This document shows, one piece after another, positions 1 to 7,190 of a stretch of DNA of 25,454 bases (its first letter is position 1; the number at the start of each line of letters is the position of its first letter). A program made the translations under genes and the position numbers. The DNA comes from Bacillota bacterium (lineage in GTDB: Bacteria; Bacillota; Clostridia; Christensenellales; Aristaeellaceae), in NCBI GenBank assembly GCA_023425025.1, contig JAFADG010000038.1:1-25454 (forward strand). Reading direction: 5' to 3'. Under the pieces are notes generated by a model. The model saw nothing but the letters and a program-made list of their open reading frames with translations, made no database searches and was not told the origin of the DNA.

Positions 1-127
1 CCGCGCCGCCGTGCTTGGCCAGCACCATGGTGATGGCCGCTGTCAGCGTCGTCTTGCCGTGGTCTACGTGACCGATGGTGCCGATGTTCACGTGCGGCTT
101 GTTGCGCTCAAACTTTTGCTTGGCCAT
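1..127 (-). CDS. tuf: Elongation factor Tu, N-terminal part (runs off left edge)
   Basis: Only the first 42 codons are in the window. They read as the EF-Tu N-terminus: a short Lys-rich start, then NIGTIGHVDHGKTTLTAAIT, which contains the GTPase P-loop GHVDHGKT. EF-Tu brings aminoacyl-tRNA to the ribosomal A site in the cytoplasm. The ATG at 127-125 is preceded by AAGGAGGG at 137-144. It is the last visible gene of the str operon, 70 bp after fusA, the usual bacterial order. The P-loop is intact. The identity is very secure; the rest of the gene and any terminator lie outside the window. Confidence 0.97.
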   Translation of the reverse strand, partial: MAKQKFERNKPHVNIGTIGHVDHGKTTLTAAITMVLAKHGGA

Positions 128-197
128 TTGGATGAACCCTCCTTAAAACAAATCCTTTTCACTGTGCGGGTCGCCCCGCTTTTTGCTGCAATACGGT

Positions 198-2273
198 TCA
201 GCCCCGCTTGCCGACAACCTTCTCCGCCACGGACTTGGACACTTCCTCGTAATGGTCAAATTCCATCGAGTACATGCCTCGGCCCTGGGTGCGGGAACGC
301 AGGTCGGTCGCATAGCCGAACATTTCGCTCAGGGGAACGAAGGCGTGAATGCTTTGGTCGCCCATGCGGGCTTCCATGCCTTCAATACGGCCCCGGCGGC
401 TGGATATATCGCCGATGACATCGCCCATATACTGCTCGGGAACGATGACCTCCACCTTCATGACCGGTTCCATCAGGCAGGGATCGGCTTTGCGAACCGC
501 TTCCTTGAACGCCATGGAGCCCGCGATCTTGAAGGCCATTTCGGAGGAGTCCACATCGTGGTAAGAGCCGTCTACCAGCACTGCCTTGACGTCCACTACC
601 TCGAAGCCGCCCAGGGGGCCGGAGGCGGTGGCTTCACGAATGCCTGCGTCGATGGGAGAGATATATTCCTTGGGAATAACGCCGCCCACGATTTTGTTTT
701 CGAATTCGTACCCACGGCCAGGCTCCTGGGGATACAGCTCGATCCAGCAGTGGCCGTACTGGCCGTGACCGCCGGTCTGGCGGACATAGCGGCCTTCGGC
801 GCGTGCCATTTTGCGGATGGTTTCACGGTAGGCCACCTGGGGCTTGCCGACGGTGGCTTCCACCTTGAACTCACGCAGCATCCGGTCCACGATGATCTCC
901 AAATGGAGCTCGCCCATGCCCGCGATGATCGTCTGCCCGGTTTCCTGGTCGGTGTACGTTTTGAATGTGGGATCCTCTTCCGCCAGGCGGATGAGGGCCA
1001 TGGTCATCTTGTCCTGACCGGCCTTCGTTTTGGGCTCGATGGCCACACGGATGACCGGGTCGGGGAAATCCATGGATTCCAGCACGATCTGGTTCTTTTC
1101 ATCGCACAGCGTATTGCCAGTGGTGGTGTCCTTAAGGCCCACAGCAGCGGCGATTTCGCCTGCGTATACGGCTTCCACATCTTCCCGGTGGTTGGCGTGC
1201 ATCCGAAGGATGCGGCCCATGCGCTCGCGCTTTTGCTTGCTGCTGTTGAGCACATAGCTGCCGCTTTGCAAAACGCCGGAATATACGCGGAAGAAAGCCA
1301 GCTTGCCCACGAAGGGGTCCACCATGATCTTGAAGGCCAGTGCGGAGAAAGGCTCTTCATCGTCCGGCTTGCGCTCCAGCTTTACTTCGGGATCGGTGAC
1401 GTCGGTGCCATACACGCTGCCAATGTCCAGCGGGCTGGGCAGGTAATCCACCACGGCGTCCAGCATGGGCTGCACGCCCTTGTTGCGGTAGGATGTACCG
1501 CACAGTACGGGGGTCATACGGCAGTCGATGGTGGTCTTGCGGATGGCGTCCTTGATTTCGTCGACAGAAAGCTCCTCGCCGGCGAAAAATTTCTCCATCA
1601 GCGCTTCGTCTGTTTCCGCAACGGACTCGATGAGGGCCGCACGGTATTCGTTGGCCAGGTCAAGGAGCTCGGCGGGGATTTCTTCTTCCCTTACGTCCTT
1701 GCCCTCGTCATCATAATAGACCTCGGCCTTCATACGGACCAGGTCGATGATGCCGCGGAAGACGCTTTCACTGCCAATGGGCAACTGGATGGGCACGGCG
1801 TTGGCGTTGAGCCGCTCGCGCATCATCTTGACCACACGGAAAAAGTCCGCGCCGGTGATATCCATCTTGTTGACATAGGCAATGCGGGGTACGCGATATT
1901 TGTTGGCCTGGCGCCAGACGGTCTCGCTTTGGGGCTCGACGCCGCCTTTGGCGCAGTATACGGCCACCGCACCATCCAGCACGCGCAGGGAGCGCTCCAC
2001 TTCCACCGTGAAGTCCACGTGTCCGGGGGTGTCAATGATGTTGATACGGTGCCCCTTCCACTGACAGGTGGTGGCGGCGGAAGTAATGGTGATGCCGCGT
2101 TCCTGCTCCTGGGCCATCCAGTCCATGGTAGCGGCGCCTTCATGCACCTCCCCCATGCGATGCACCCGACCCGTATAGAATAAAATGCGCTCAGTCGTTG
2201 TAGTCTTGCCGGCGTCTATGTGCGCCATGATGCCGATATTGCGCACCATGTTCAAAGGGTGACTTCTAGGCAT
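198..2273 (-). CDS. fusA: Elongation factor G
   Basis: This 691-residue protein is a full-length EF-G, the GTPase that drives translocation of tRNA and mRNA on the ribosome and helps recycle ribosomes. All G motifs are visible: P-loop AHIDAGKT (17-24), switch I around RGITITSAATT (59-69), DTPGH (81-85), NKMD (135-138) and a CGTSYRNKGVQ stretch for G5. Domain IV/V sequences such as GGHGQYGHCWIE and the GRIEGMEAR region follow, so no domain is missing. The start is supported by GAAAGGAG at 2285-2292. It sits 66 bp after rpsG and 70 bp before tuf in the str operon and is presumably co-transcribed with them. Canonical EF-G is far more likely than the EF-G2 or TetM-type paralogs because of the operon context. 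Confidence 0.98.
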   Translation of the reverse strand: MPRSHPLNMVRNIGIMAHIDAGKTTTTERILFYTGRVHRMGEVHEGAATMDWMAQEQERGITITSAATTCQWKGHRINIIDTPGHVDFTVEVERSLRVLDGAVAVYCAKGGVEPQSETVWRQANKYRVPRIAYVNKMDITGADFFRVVKMMRERLNANAVPIQLPIGSESVFRGIIDLVRMKAEVYYDDEGKDVREEEIPAELLDLANEYRAALIESVAETDEALMEKFFAGEELSVDEIKDAIRKTTIDCRMTPVLCGTSYRNKGVQPMLDAVVDYLPSPLDIGSVYGTDVTDPEVKLERKPDDEEPFSALAFKIMVDPFVGKLAFFRVYSGVLQSGSYVLNSSKQKRERMGRILRMHANHREDVEAVYAGEIAAAVGLKDTTTGNTLCDEKNQIVLESMDFPDPVIRVAIEPKTKAGQDKMTMALIRLAEEDPTFKTYTDQETGQTIIAGMGELHLEIIVDRMLREFKVEATVGKPQVAYRETIRKMARAEGRYVRQTGGHGQYGHCWIELYPQEPGRGYEFENKIVGGVIPKEYISPIDAGIREATASGPLGGFEVVDVKAVLVDGSYHDVDSSEMAFKIAGSMAFKEAVRKADPCLMEPVMKVEVIVPEQYMGDVIGDISSRRGRIEGMEARMGDQSIHAFVPLSEMFGYATDLRSRTQGRGMYSMEFDHYEEVSKSVAEKVVGKRG

Positions 2274-2339
2274 TGTGGTACGTTCTCCTTTCTGAAGGAT
2301 GGGAAACGGAGAAAAGCCAAGCGGGATTGGGCGTTCCGT

Positions 2340-2810
2340 TTACCACCGGTAATGCGCAAACGCCTTGTTGGCTTCGGCCATGCGGTGCATTTCCTCTTTG
2401 CGCTTGACTGCGTTGCCGGTATTGTTGGCGGCATCCATCAGTTCTCCGGCCAGCCTTTGGGCCATGGTCTTTTCACCGCGCTTGCGGGAAAAATCCACGA
2501 TCCAGCGCAGCGCCAGCGTCTGGCGGCGTTCGGGCCGGATTTCGATGGGAACCTGATAGGTTGCGCCGCCTACGCGGCGGGCTTTGACTTCCAGCTGGGG
2601 CGCGACGTTGGCTACCGCAGCGGTAAACAATTCGCCGGCTTCCTTACCGGTTTTTTCGGCCATGGCAGCAAAAGCGTCATAACAGATGGTCTGGGCGACG
2701 CCGCGCTTGCCTTCGAGCATGATCTGGTTGATGAGCTTGGTGACAACGGTCGTCCCGTATACGGGATCGGGCAGCACCTCGCGCTTGGGTATAAATCCAC
2801 GACGGGGCAT
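2340..2810 (-). CDS. rpsG: 30S ribosomal protein S7
   Basis: This 156-residue protein has the normal S7 length and sequence: N-terminal MPRRG, a central GGATYQVPIEIRPERRQTLA segment, and the conserved C-terminal helices ending HRMAEANKAFAHYRW. S7 nucleates assembly of the 30S head by binding the 3' domain of 16S rRNA, and lies near the exit site. The start has AGGAGGG at 2817-2823. It follows rpsL after an unusually long 192-bp gap containing small hairpins, and precedes fusA by 66 bp. In Escherichia coli S7 represses its own operon by binding the rpsL-rpsG spacer; whether that applies here is inference. Identification is secure. Confidence 0.98.
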   Translation of the reverse strand: MPRRGFIPKREVLPDPVYGTTVVTKLINQIMLEGKRGVAQTICYDAFAAMAEKTGKEAGELFTAAVANVAPQLEVKARRVGGATYQVPIEIRPERRQTLALRWIVDFSRKRGEKTMAQRLAGELMDAANNTGNAVKRKEEMHRMAEANKAFAHYRW

Positions 2811-2863
2811 GATTTTCCCTCCTCATGCATTTGACGGTTCGGAAATGATTGCACAAGCTACCA

Positions 2864-2902
2864 ATGGCACGTCAGCATCATGCCATCCCCGCACATTGCG
2901 GG
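2864..2902 (-). promoter_or_regulatory. Pair of adjacent hairpins in the rpsL-rpsG spacer
   Basis: Two small stems lie back to back: ATGGCA (2864-2869) with TGCCAT (2881-2886), and CCCGCA (2888-2893) with TGCGGG (2897-2902) around a 3-nt loop. No U-tract follows on the minus strand, so they are not terminators. Their place in the spacer upstream of the S7 start matches where S7 feedback sites occur in enteric bacteria. That role is inferred from position only. Confidence 0.35.
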
Positions 2903-3002
2903 ACGCGGCCTTCTTTAACACAGCACCCTTGCTTCCGCCGTTCCGAGGGAAGCCGGCCCTCCGTATTTCATCACGCCGCGCTTTCGCATTTTGTGCCGTT
3001 CA

Positions 3003-3377
3003 TTACTTCTTGGGTCGTTTTGCACCGTACAGGGAACGCCCCTGCATCCTCTTGGCCACGCCGGCTGCGTCCAGCGCGCCGCGGATGATGTGATAACGTA
3101 CGCCGGGAAGGTCGCGAACACGGCCGCCGCGGATCAGCACTACGCTGTGCTCCTGCAGATTGTGGCCGATCCCCGGTATATAGCAAGTGCCTTCGATTTG
3201 ATTCGTCAGGCGGATTCTTGCGATTTTACGAAGGGCAGAGTTCGGCTTTTTGGGCGTGGTAGTCTTCACGCTCAGGCAAACGCCGCGCTTTTGCGGGCAA
3301 CCCTGCAAAATGGGCGCAGTCGACTTGTTGACGACCTTTTCCCTTCCCTTGCGGATCAATTGATTGATCGTGGGCAT
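3003..3377 (-). CDS. rpsL: 30S ribosomal protein S12 (carries Arg at position 88)
   Basis: This 124-residue protein is a complete S12, the decoding-centre protein that monitors codon-anticodon pairing. TTTPKKPNSALRK (39-51) is intact, including Lys43, the classic streptomycin site. The second streptomycin loop reads GGRVRDLPGVRYH (84-96), with Arg at 88 where Lys is usual; I confirmed the codon as CGC on the minus strand. Asp89, the residue methylthiolated in many bacteria, is kept. The ATG has an AGGAGG at 3385-3390. It is the second gene of the str operon, 67 bp after the L7Ae-like gene. Identity is secure; the drug phenotype of the natural Arg88 is not known from sequence. Confidence 0.98.
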   Translation of the reverse strand: MPTINQLIRKGREKVVNKSTAPILQGCPQKRGVCLSVKTTTPKKPNSALRKIARIRLTNQIEGTCYIPGIGHNLQEHSVVLIRGGRVRDLPGVRYHIIRGALDAAGVAKRMQGRSLYGAKRPKK

Positions 3378-3444
3378 GGAAGCACCTCCTGGAATGATAT
3401 CTATAATACTTCCGCAACCCTCGGAAGCCTATAGGCAAATAAGT

Positions 3445-3690
3445 TCAGCGCAGAAGCCCCGCGGCGGCGGTGTCTACATCCACCCGGCACGCCTGCCCCA
3501 ATTGCGCCATGGTCTTGACTACCGTCACGGGCACCTTGGCCTCTTCGGCCGCCTGGCGGACCCTGCGGTAGATAAAGTCGTCCGAATCCTCCGCGACGAA
3601 CGCCCGGGCAACCTTGCCGGCTGCAAGCGCCCTTAAAAGCTGCTTTGTGCCGACCACACGGCCGGCGGGATTCTTCAGCTCTTCCAACAT
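3445..3690 (-). CDS. L7Ae/L30e-family K-turn RNA-binding protein (YbxF/RplGB type)
   Basis: This 81-residue protein matches the small bacterial L7Ae-like family: GTKQLLRALAAGKVARAFVAED near residues 14-35 (the RNA-binding helix and strand), then a VPVTVVKTMAQLGQACRVDV stretch typical of the fold. In Bacillus the homologue YbxF/RplGB is encoded between rpoC and rpsL, binds kink-turn RNA and associates with ribosomes. Here it heads the str operon, 67 bp before rpsL, with rpoC elsewhere. The ATG follows a moderate site, AAGGGGTGAGG (3695-3705). It is acidic and alanine-rich at its C-terminus. Ribosomal protein L7Ae-like is the best name; the exact RNA target is unknown. Confidence 0.88.
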   Translation of the reverse strand: MLEELKNPAGRVVGTKQLLRALAAGKVARAFVAEDSDDFIYRRVRQAAEEAKVPVTVVKTMAQLGQACRVDVDTAAAGLLR

Positions 3691-3773
3691 GACGCCTCAC
3701 CCCTTATCGGAGGATTCTGCCGCCGTTTTTCGAAGAAAGGCATAGAAAAACATCGTCGACGGACAACCAGATA

Positions 3774-3802
3774 ATGATATCACCGATTTCCTTTTCTGTC
3801 AA
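3774..3802 (-). promoter_or_regulatory. SigA-type promoter of the str operon
   Basis: On the minus strand TTGACA (3802-3797) is followed after exactly 17 bp by TATCAT (3779-3774). This is a perfect -35 box and a 5/6 -10 box. Predicted transcription starts near 3767, giving a leader of about 75 nt before the L7Ae-like ATG at 3690. No other promoter of similar quality lies in this divergent 320-bp region. Confidence 0.85.
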
Positions 3803-4010
3803 TCTGTCCGCAATAAAAACATATCAGGAGAAAGCGGTGTTTTGCAAGGCCCAAAAGGGGGTTCCCGCTGTCTTTCCATGCTGCTTACCGACTTTTCATG
3901 ATCCTCTTGCCGCATGCACACATATGATTCAGCGCTTCCAAAAGCAAGCAGCGTATTTTGCGCTTTACCGGGGGAAACTTGTGTCAAGCCATCAACAAGG
4001 AGGATTCTCA

Positions 4011-5012
4011 ATGCGTGCCCTTTGCCTTCTCCTTACCTGTCTTTTTGCAGTAAGCCTTCTTACCTCCTGCGCGTCGCCCAGTGCCCAGGCCGAATCCACC
4101 CCCGTACCCAAATCCGGCACATCAGCCGGAAACATGCCTGCCGAAAAACCGCCCATCCCCTCCAAGCTGACCAAAACCGACAAAAATGGCGTGCCTCTTT
4201 TGCAGGTATATGTAGTGGAAGACAAGGCCGTCAAGGACATGGACCTGGAAACCTATCTGCAGGGTGTGGTGGCCGGCGAAATGAAAAACGACTGGCCCAT
4301 GGAAGCGCTGCGCGCCCAGGCCATTCTGGCCCGCACCTTCGTACTGAAGTTCACCACCGAAAAAGAAAGCAAATACAAAGGCGCGGATGTTTCTACCGAT
4401 ATAGAAGAAGCGCAGGCCTACAGCGCCAAGGAGATCAACGACCGGGTGAAGCAGGCTGTGGAAAGCACAAGGGGACTGGTGCTGTCCTCCAGCGGCGAAT
4501 TCCCCTACACCTGGTTCCATGCCCATTCTGGCGGCACGACGGCGTATGCCAAGGAAGGGCTGGGTTATGAAAAGGAGGAGCCGCCCTACACCGAAAGTGT
4601 GCCCGGACAGGAGAGCCCCGATGCCCCGCCGGACACAAAAGCCTGGGAAGCCTCCTTCTCCGAATCCGCCTTTTTGAAGGCCTGCAAGGAGGCTGGTGCG
4701 TCGCCTGCGTCCGCCAAGAACATTTCCATTGCCCAAAAGGGCGAAAGCGGCCGGGCGATTATCCTCTCCGTGGACGGCAAGGAGGTCAACGCCGCCCAGC
4801 TGCGCATCGCCCTGGACAGCATGAAGATGCGCTCCACCTTTTTGACCAGCATACAATACAAGGATGGAAAGGTAGTCATGGCCGGCAAGGGGTACGGCCA
4901 TGGCGTGGGCATGCCTCAGTGGGGCGCCTACGGTCTGGCGGAAAAGGGCATGAAGGGCGAAGACATCGTTCTTCAGTATTTCAAGGATGTGCAGGTCGTT
5001 TCCATGTGGTGA
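4011..5012 (+). CDS. SpoIID/LytB-domain lipoprotein
   Basis: The 333-residue product starts with a lipoprotein signal: a hydrophobic stretch 4-17 and lipobox L17-T-S-C20. After a Pro/Ser-rich linker (21-60) comes a SpoIID domain: ETYLQGVVAGEMKNDWPMEA (80-99), with Glu90 at the position of the SpoIID catalytic acid, ALRAQAILARTF, an HAHSGGTTAYA segment, and the C-terminal GYGHGVGMPQWGAYG block around His297. SpoIID is a lytic transglycosylase that cuts glycan strands during forespore engulfment; LytB-like relatives modify lytic enzymes. I chose ATG 4011 because AAGGAGG (3997-4003) precedes it and it opens the signal peptide; the frame stays open further upstream. It is a single gene with its own terminator. 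No other sporulation genes adjoin it, so 'SpoIID-like' is safer than spoIID. Confidence 0.85.
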   Translation: MRALCLLLTCLFAVSLLTSCASPSAQAESTPVPKSGTSAGNMPAEKPPIPSKLTKTDKNGVPLLQVYVVEDKAVKDMDLETYLQGVVAGEMKNDWPMEALRAQAILARTFVLKFTTEKESKYKGADVSTDIEEAQAYSAKEINDRVKQAVESTRGLVLSSSGEFPYTWFHAHSGGTTAYAKEGLGYEKEEPPYTESVPGQESPDAPPDTKAWEASFSESAFLKACKEAGASPASAKNISIAQKGESGRAIILSVDGKEVNAAQLRIALDSMKMRSTFLTSIQYKDGKVVMAGKGYGHGVGMPQWGAYGLAEKGMKGEDIVLQYFKDVQVVSMW

Positions 5013-5033
5013 CCCATGCTCCGTTCGTTTTGT

Positions 5034-5061
5034 CCCGCGGCCATATGCCGCGGGCTTTTTT
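5034..5061 (+). terminator. Rho-independent terminator of the SpoIID-like gene
   Basis: CCCGCGGC (5034-5041), loop CATAT, GCCGCGGG (5047-5054), then C and six T. The 8-bp GC stem and U-tract lie 21 bp past the stop codon. Confidence 0.93.
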
Positions 5062-5139
5062 CGTTCCTTTTTCCGCTTTGATAATTGTTTTGGTGGCCGC
5101 CGCGGCGCCCATATGATAGGATAAAAGAAAATACCTTTT

Positions 5140-5219
5140 CAGCTGCAATAAACCGCGTCTCCCGCCGTCATAAAGGTGTGGGGCAGCAAAAGTGTTCCCC
5201 GCGACGGCAAAGGCAGCTG
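5140..5219 (+). promoter_or_regulatory. Three nested stems in the leader of the sigma-factor gene
   Basis: CAGCTGC (5140-5146) can pair with GCAGCTG (5213-5219). Inside it GCCGTC (5164-5169) pairs with GACGGC (5203-5208), and inside that GGGG (5180-5183) pairs with CCCC (5197-5200). The structure would end 15 nt before the ATG and right beside the ribosome binding site GGCAGGTG. I do not recognise a known riboswitch class. The function, if any, is inference. Confidence 0.4.
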
Positions 5220-5234
5220 CCAGGCAGGTGTGAC

Positions 5235-5777
5235 ATGGAGCGGAATGCAAAAAACGGCATCTTTCACTTTTTTGACGCGGAGCGGAAGCGTTTTGTTGCC
5301 TTCCTGAAGCGCAGGATGGCGGATTTGAGCGAGATGGACGCGGAGGACATGGTGGCGGAAGTCATGCTGGCCATGCTGAACAAGGCTGATCCCAGCCATC
5401 ATGTGGAAAATCTGACCGCCTATGTCTACCGCTCCCTCAGCAACAAACTGGCCGACCTTTTAAGAAGGCGCAGACACGCCGTTTCCCTGGATCGGCTGCC
5501 GGATGACGACGGCGAATCCTCTCTGATGGATTTTCTTGCCGACGGCAATGCCGATGTGGGAACCCGACTGGAAAGAAAAGAGCTGAGGCTGCGCCTGGCG
5601 GAGGCGATCAGCCGCCTGGAGCCGAAGGCACGGGCTGTCTTCATCGCCACCGAGCTGAAGGGCCGCAGCTTCAAGGAACTGTCCGCCCAGTGGAACGAGC
5701 CCGTCGGCACGCTGCTGTCCCGCAAATCCCGGGCGGTGAAGACGCTGCGGGAGCTGCTGAAGGACGACGCCCCATAA
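5235..5777 (+). CDS. ECF-type (sigma-70 family) RNA polymerase sigma factor
   Basis: This 180-residue protein has the two-domain ECF layout. Region 2 runs from about 14 to 78 (DAEDMVAEVMLAMLNKA, then a YVYRSLSNKLADLLRRRR helix). An acidic linker follows (SLDRLPDDDGESSLMDFLAD). Region 4 runs from about 124 to 175 (ISRLEPKARAVFIATELKGR, FKELSAQWNEPVGTLLSRKS, the helix-turn-helix). Such factors redirect RNA polymerase to a small regulon on a signal. ATG 5235 was chosen for the weak AGGCAGGTG just upstream and because the domain begins there; the frame is open back to 5085. The next gene, a small membrane protein 43 bp downstream, is probably co-transcribed and may control it. The target promoter and signal are unknown. 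Confidence 0.83.
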   Translation: MERNAKNGIFHFFDAERKRFVAFLKRRMADLSEMDAEDMVAEVMLAMLNKADPSHHVENLTAYVYRSLSNKLADLLRRRRHAVSLDRLPDDDGESSLMDFLADGNADVGTRLERKELRLRLAEAISRLEPKARAVFIATELKGRSFKELSAQWNEPVGTLLSRKSRAVKTLRELLKDDAP

Positions 5778-5820
5778 TCGCCCCGGCAAACAATCATTAT
5801 AATGAAAAGGAGCATTGGAT

Positions 5821-6234
5821 ATGAGCGAATGGAATCGGAAGTGGTACCGCGTGCCCAAGGGACTGCGGATCGTCAGCATGGTCGTCGTGGGCCTTGTAAC
5901 CGCCGCGGCGCTGGGATTGGTGTTTGGCATATTTGTCCGGGAGCTGTGGAACTGGCTGATGCCTGAGCTGTTCGGCCTGAAAACCATCACCTACTGGCAG
6001 GCCTTCGGCATCGTCCTCCTGGGTCACCTGGTCTTTGGCGGCCACGGCGGCGGCGATAAGGAATCAAAATCAAACAAGCATCACCGCAGGTCCGCGCATT
6101 GCGGCGATGACGACAATTTCAAAGACGGCTCCCAGCACTGGAAATATTACGACGAATGGTGGCAGGGTGAAGGCAAACAGCGTTTCCTGGATTTCGCTGC
6201 CGGCAAGGAAAACAAACCGTCAGAGGACCAGTAA
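5821..6234 (+). CDS. Two-helix membrane protein with charged His-containing tail, partner of the sigma factor
   Basis: I do not recognise a named family. The 137-residue product has a short basic N-terminus, one membrane helix at about 16-39 (VSMVVVGLVTAAALGLVFGI), a WNWLMPELFGL turn, a second helix at about 55-73 (YWQAFGIVLLGHLVFGG), then a hydrophilic tail of about 60 residues containing HHRRSAHC and GDDD, possibly able to hold metal. The arrangement (sigma factor followed by a small membrane protein with a cytoplasmic tail) is what one expects of an anti-sigma or regulator, but no zinc anti-sigma motif is visible. ATG 5821 is preferred over TTG 5815 because AAGGAG (5807-5812) is 8 nt from the ATG and only 2 nt from the TTG. 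It follows the sigma gene by 43 bp. Confidence 0.7.
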   Translation: MSEWNRKWYRVPKGLRIVSMVVVGLVTAAALGLVFGIFVRELWNWLMPELFGLKTITYWQAFGIVLLGHLVFGGHGGGDKESKSNKHHRRSAHCGDDDNFKDGSQHWKYYDEWWQGEGKQRFLDFAAGKENKPSEDQ

Positions 6235-6266
6235 ATTGACTATTTCATAACTTTTCCAATGTTATC

Positions 6267-6295
6267 TTGATTATCCGCTGGAATAGTTGTAAAAT
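6267..6295 (+). promoter_or_regulatory. SigA-type promoter of the hemerythrin pair
   Basis: TTGATT (6267-6272), 17 bp, TAAAAT (6290-6295). Predicted start near 6302 gives a leader of about 43 nt to the ATG at 6345. No terminator is visible between the preceding gene and this promoter, so some read-through is possible. Confidence 0.75.
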
Positions 6296-6344
6296 AATGT
6301 AGAATAAACGCGAAATTTTGATGTGCGCGTGAGGAGGGATATCC

Positions 6345-6737
6345 ATGCCTTGGACATCGAGCCTGTCGGTCGGCGTGCCGATGATTGACGATCAGCATAA
6401 AACATGGTTTGACAAAGCGGACAAACTGTTTGAAGCCGGCAAAAACAACCAGGCCAAGGAATATATCGGCGAGCTGCTGACCTTTTTGGAGGACTACACC
6501 AAAAAGCACTTTGCCGATGAAGAAAAGTACATGCTCAGCATCAGGTATCCCGCCTACAGCGAACAGAAGGCCGCCCACACCGAATTCATCCGCCAGCTTG
6601 CCAAGCTGCGCAGCGATTATACCGCTTCCGGCGGGAATCTGCTGGTGATTTTGAACGCCAATCAGCTGGTGCTCCAGTGGCTGACCCAGCATATTTCCAA
6701 CATGGACAAGAAGATCGGCCAATTTGCCAAGGGCTGA
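6345..6737 (+). CDS. Bacteriohemerythrin, first tandem copy
   Basis: This 130-residue protein fits a single-domain bacteriohemerythrin, a four-helix bundle that binds O2 at a di-iron site. Candidate ligands visible are His18 (IDDQHK), His55 and Glu59 (KKHFADEEKYM), His78 (KAAHTEF), and His116 with Asp121 (TQHISNMD). The family's HxxxH pair reads Gln74-K-A-A-His78, so one of the five usual histidines is Gln. N-terminal MPW..SLSVGVP and the length are typical. GAGGAGGG (6331-6338) marks the start. The second copy follows after 31 bp and is about 78% identical by my hand count. Likely roles are O2 storage, delivery or scavenging in a low-oxygen organism; no chemotaxis or signalling domain is attached. 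Confidence 0.93.
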   Translation: MPWTSSLSVGVPMIDDQHKTWFDKADKLFEAGKNNQAKEYIGELLTFLEDYTKKHFADEEKYMLSIRYPAYSEQKAAHTEFIRQLAKLRSDYTASGGNLLVILNANQLVLQWLTQHISNMDKKIGQFAKG

Positions 6738-6768
6738 TAGCATCCTGCTTTATAGGGAGGAAGGAATT

Positions 6769-7155
6769 ATGCCTTGGTCACCAACGCTCTCCATCGGGGT
6801 GCCGCAGATCGATGCCCAGCACAAAACCCTGGTCGAACAGGCGGATAAGCTGTTTGAAGCCAGCAAGAGCAGCAAGGAACACGTAGGCGAGCTCCTCACT
6901 TTTTTGGAGGATTACACAAAGAAGCATTTTGCCGATGAGGAGAAATACATGCTCAGCATCGGCTATCCCGGCTACGGCGAGCAAAAAGCGGCGCATACGG
7001 ATTTTATCAAACAGATCGCCAAGCTGCGTGGCGAGTACACCGCCTCCGGCGGGAACCTGCTGGTCATCCTGAACGCCAACCAATTGGTCGTGCAGTGGCT
7101 GACCCAGCACATTTCCAACATGGACCGGAAAATCGGCCAGTATAAAAAGCCCTGA
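6769..7155 (+). CDS. Bacteriohemerythrin, second tandem copy
   Basis: This 128-residue paralog of the upstream gene is two residues shorter in the helix A-B loop. Ligand candidates are His18, His53, Glu57, His76, His114 and Asp119; the extra family histidine is again Gln (Gln72). The shared block from ELLTFLEDYTKKHFADEEKY onward is almost unchanged between copies, while the first 35 residues vary most. I chose ATG 6769 because AGGGAGG (6754-6760) precedes it and the MPW start matches copy one; the frame is open upstream to 6724. It is probably co-transcribed with copy one from the promoter at 6267 and ends at the terminator at 7200. Confidence 0.93.
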   Translation: MPWSPTLSIGVPQIDAQHKTLVEQADKLFEASKSSKEHVGELLTFLEDYTKKHFADEEKYMLSIGYPGYGEQKAAHTDFIKQIAKLRGEYTASGGNLLVILNANQLVVQWLTQHISNMDRKIGQYKKP

Positions 7156-7190
7156 CCGCAAAGCGGCGCGTTTGTCAGCCGCCAAAGTCC

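Noticed and set aside
183..2183. 666-codon open frame on the plus strand across fusA
   Set aside because: It is antisense to a clearly conserved EF-G gene, has a low-complexity His/Gly/Ala-rich translation and no family match or ribosome binding site. It results from GC-rich codon bias.
3895..3928. Possible SigE-type sporulation promoter before the SpoIID-like gene (CATATGAT as -10)
   Set aside because: The -10 matches only 6 of 8 bases and no -35 sits at the right distance (the TTCATGAT is 18 bp away).
3774..4010. N-terminal extension of the SpoIID-like frame
   Set aside because: The ATG at 4011 has a strong ribosome binding site and opens a lipoprotein signal; the upstream part overlaps the str promoter.
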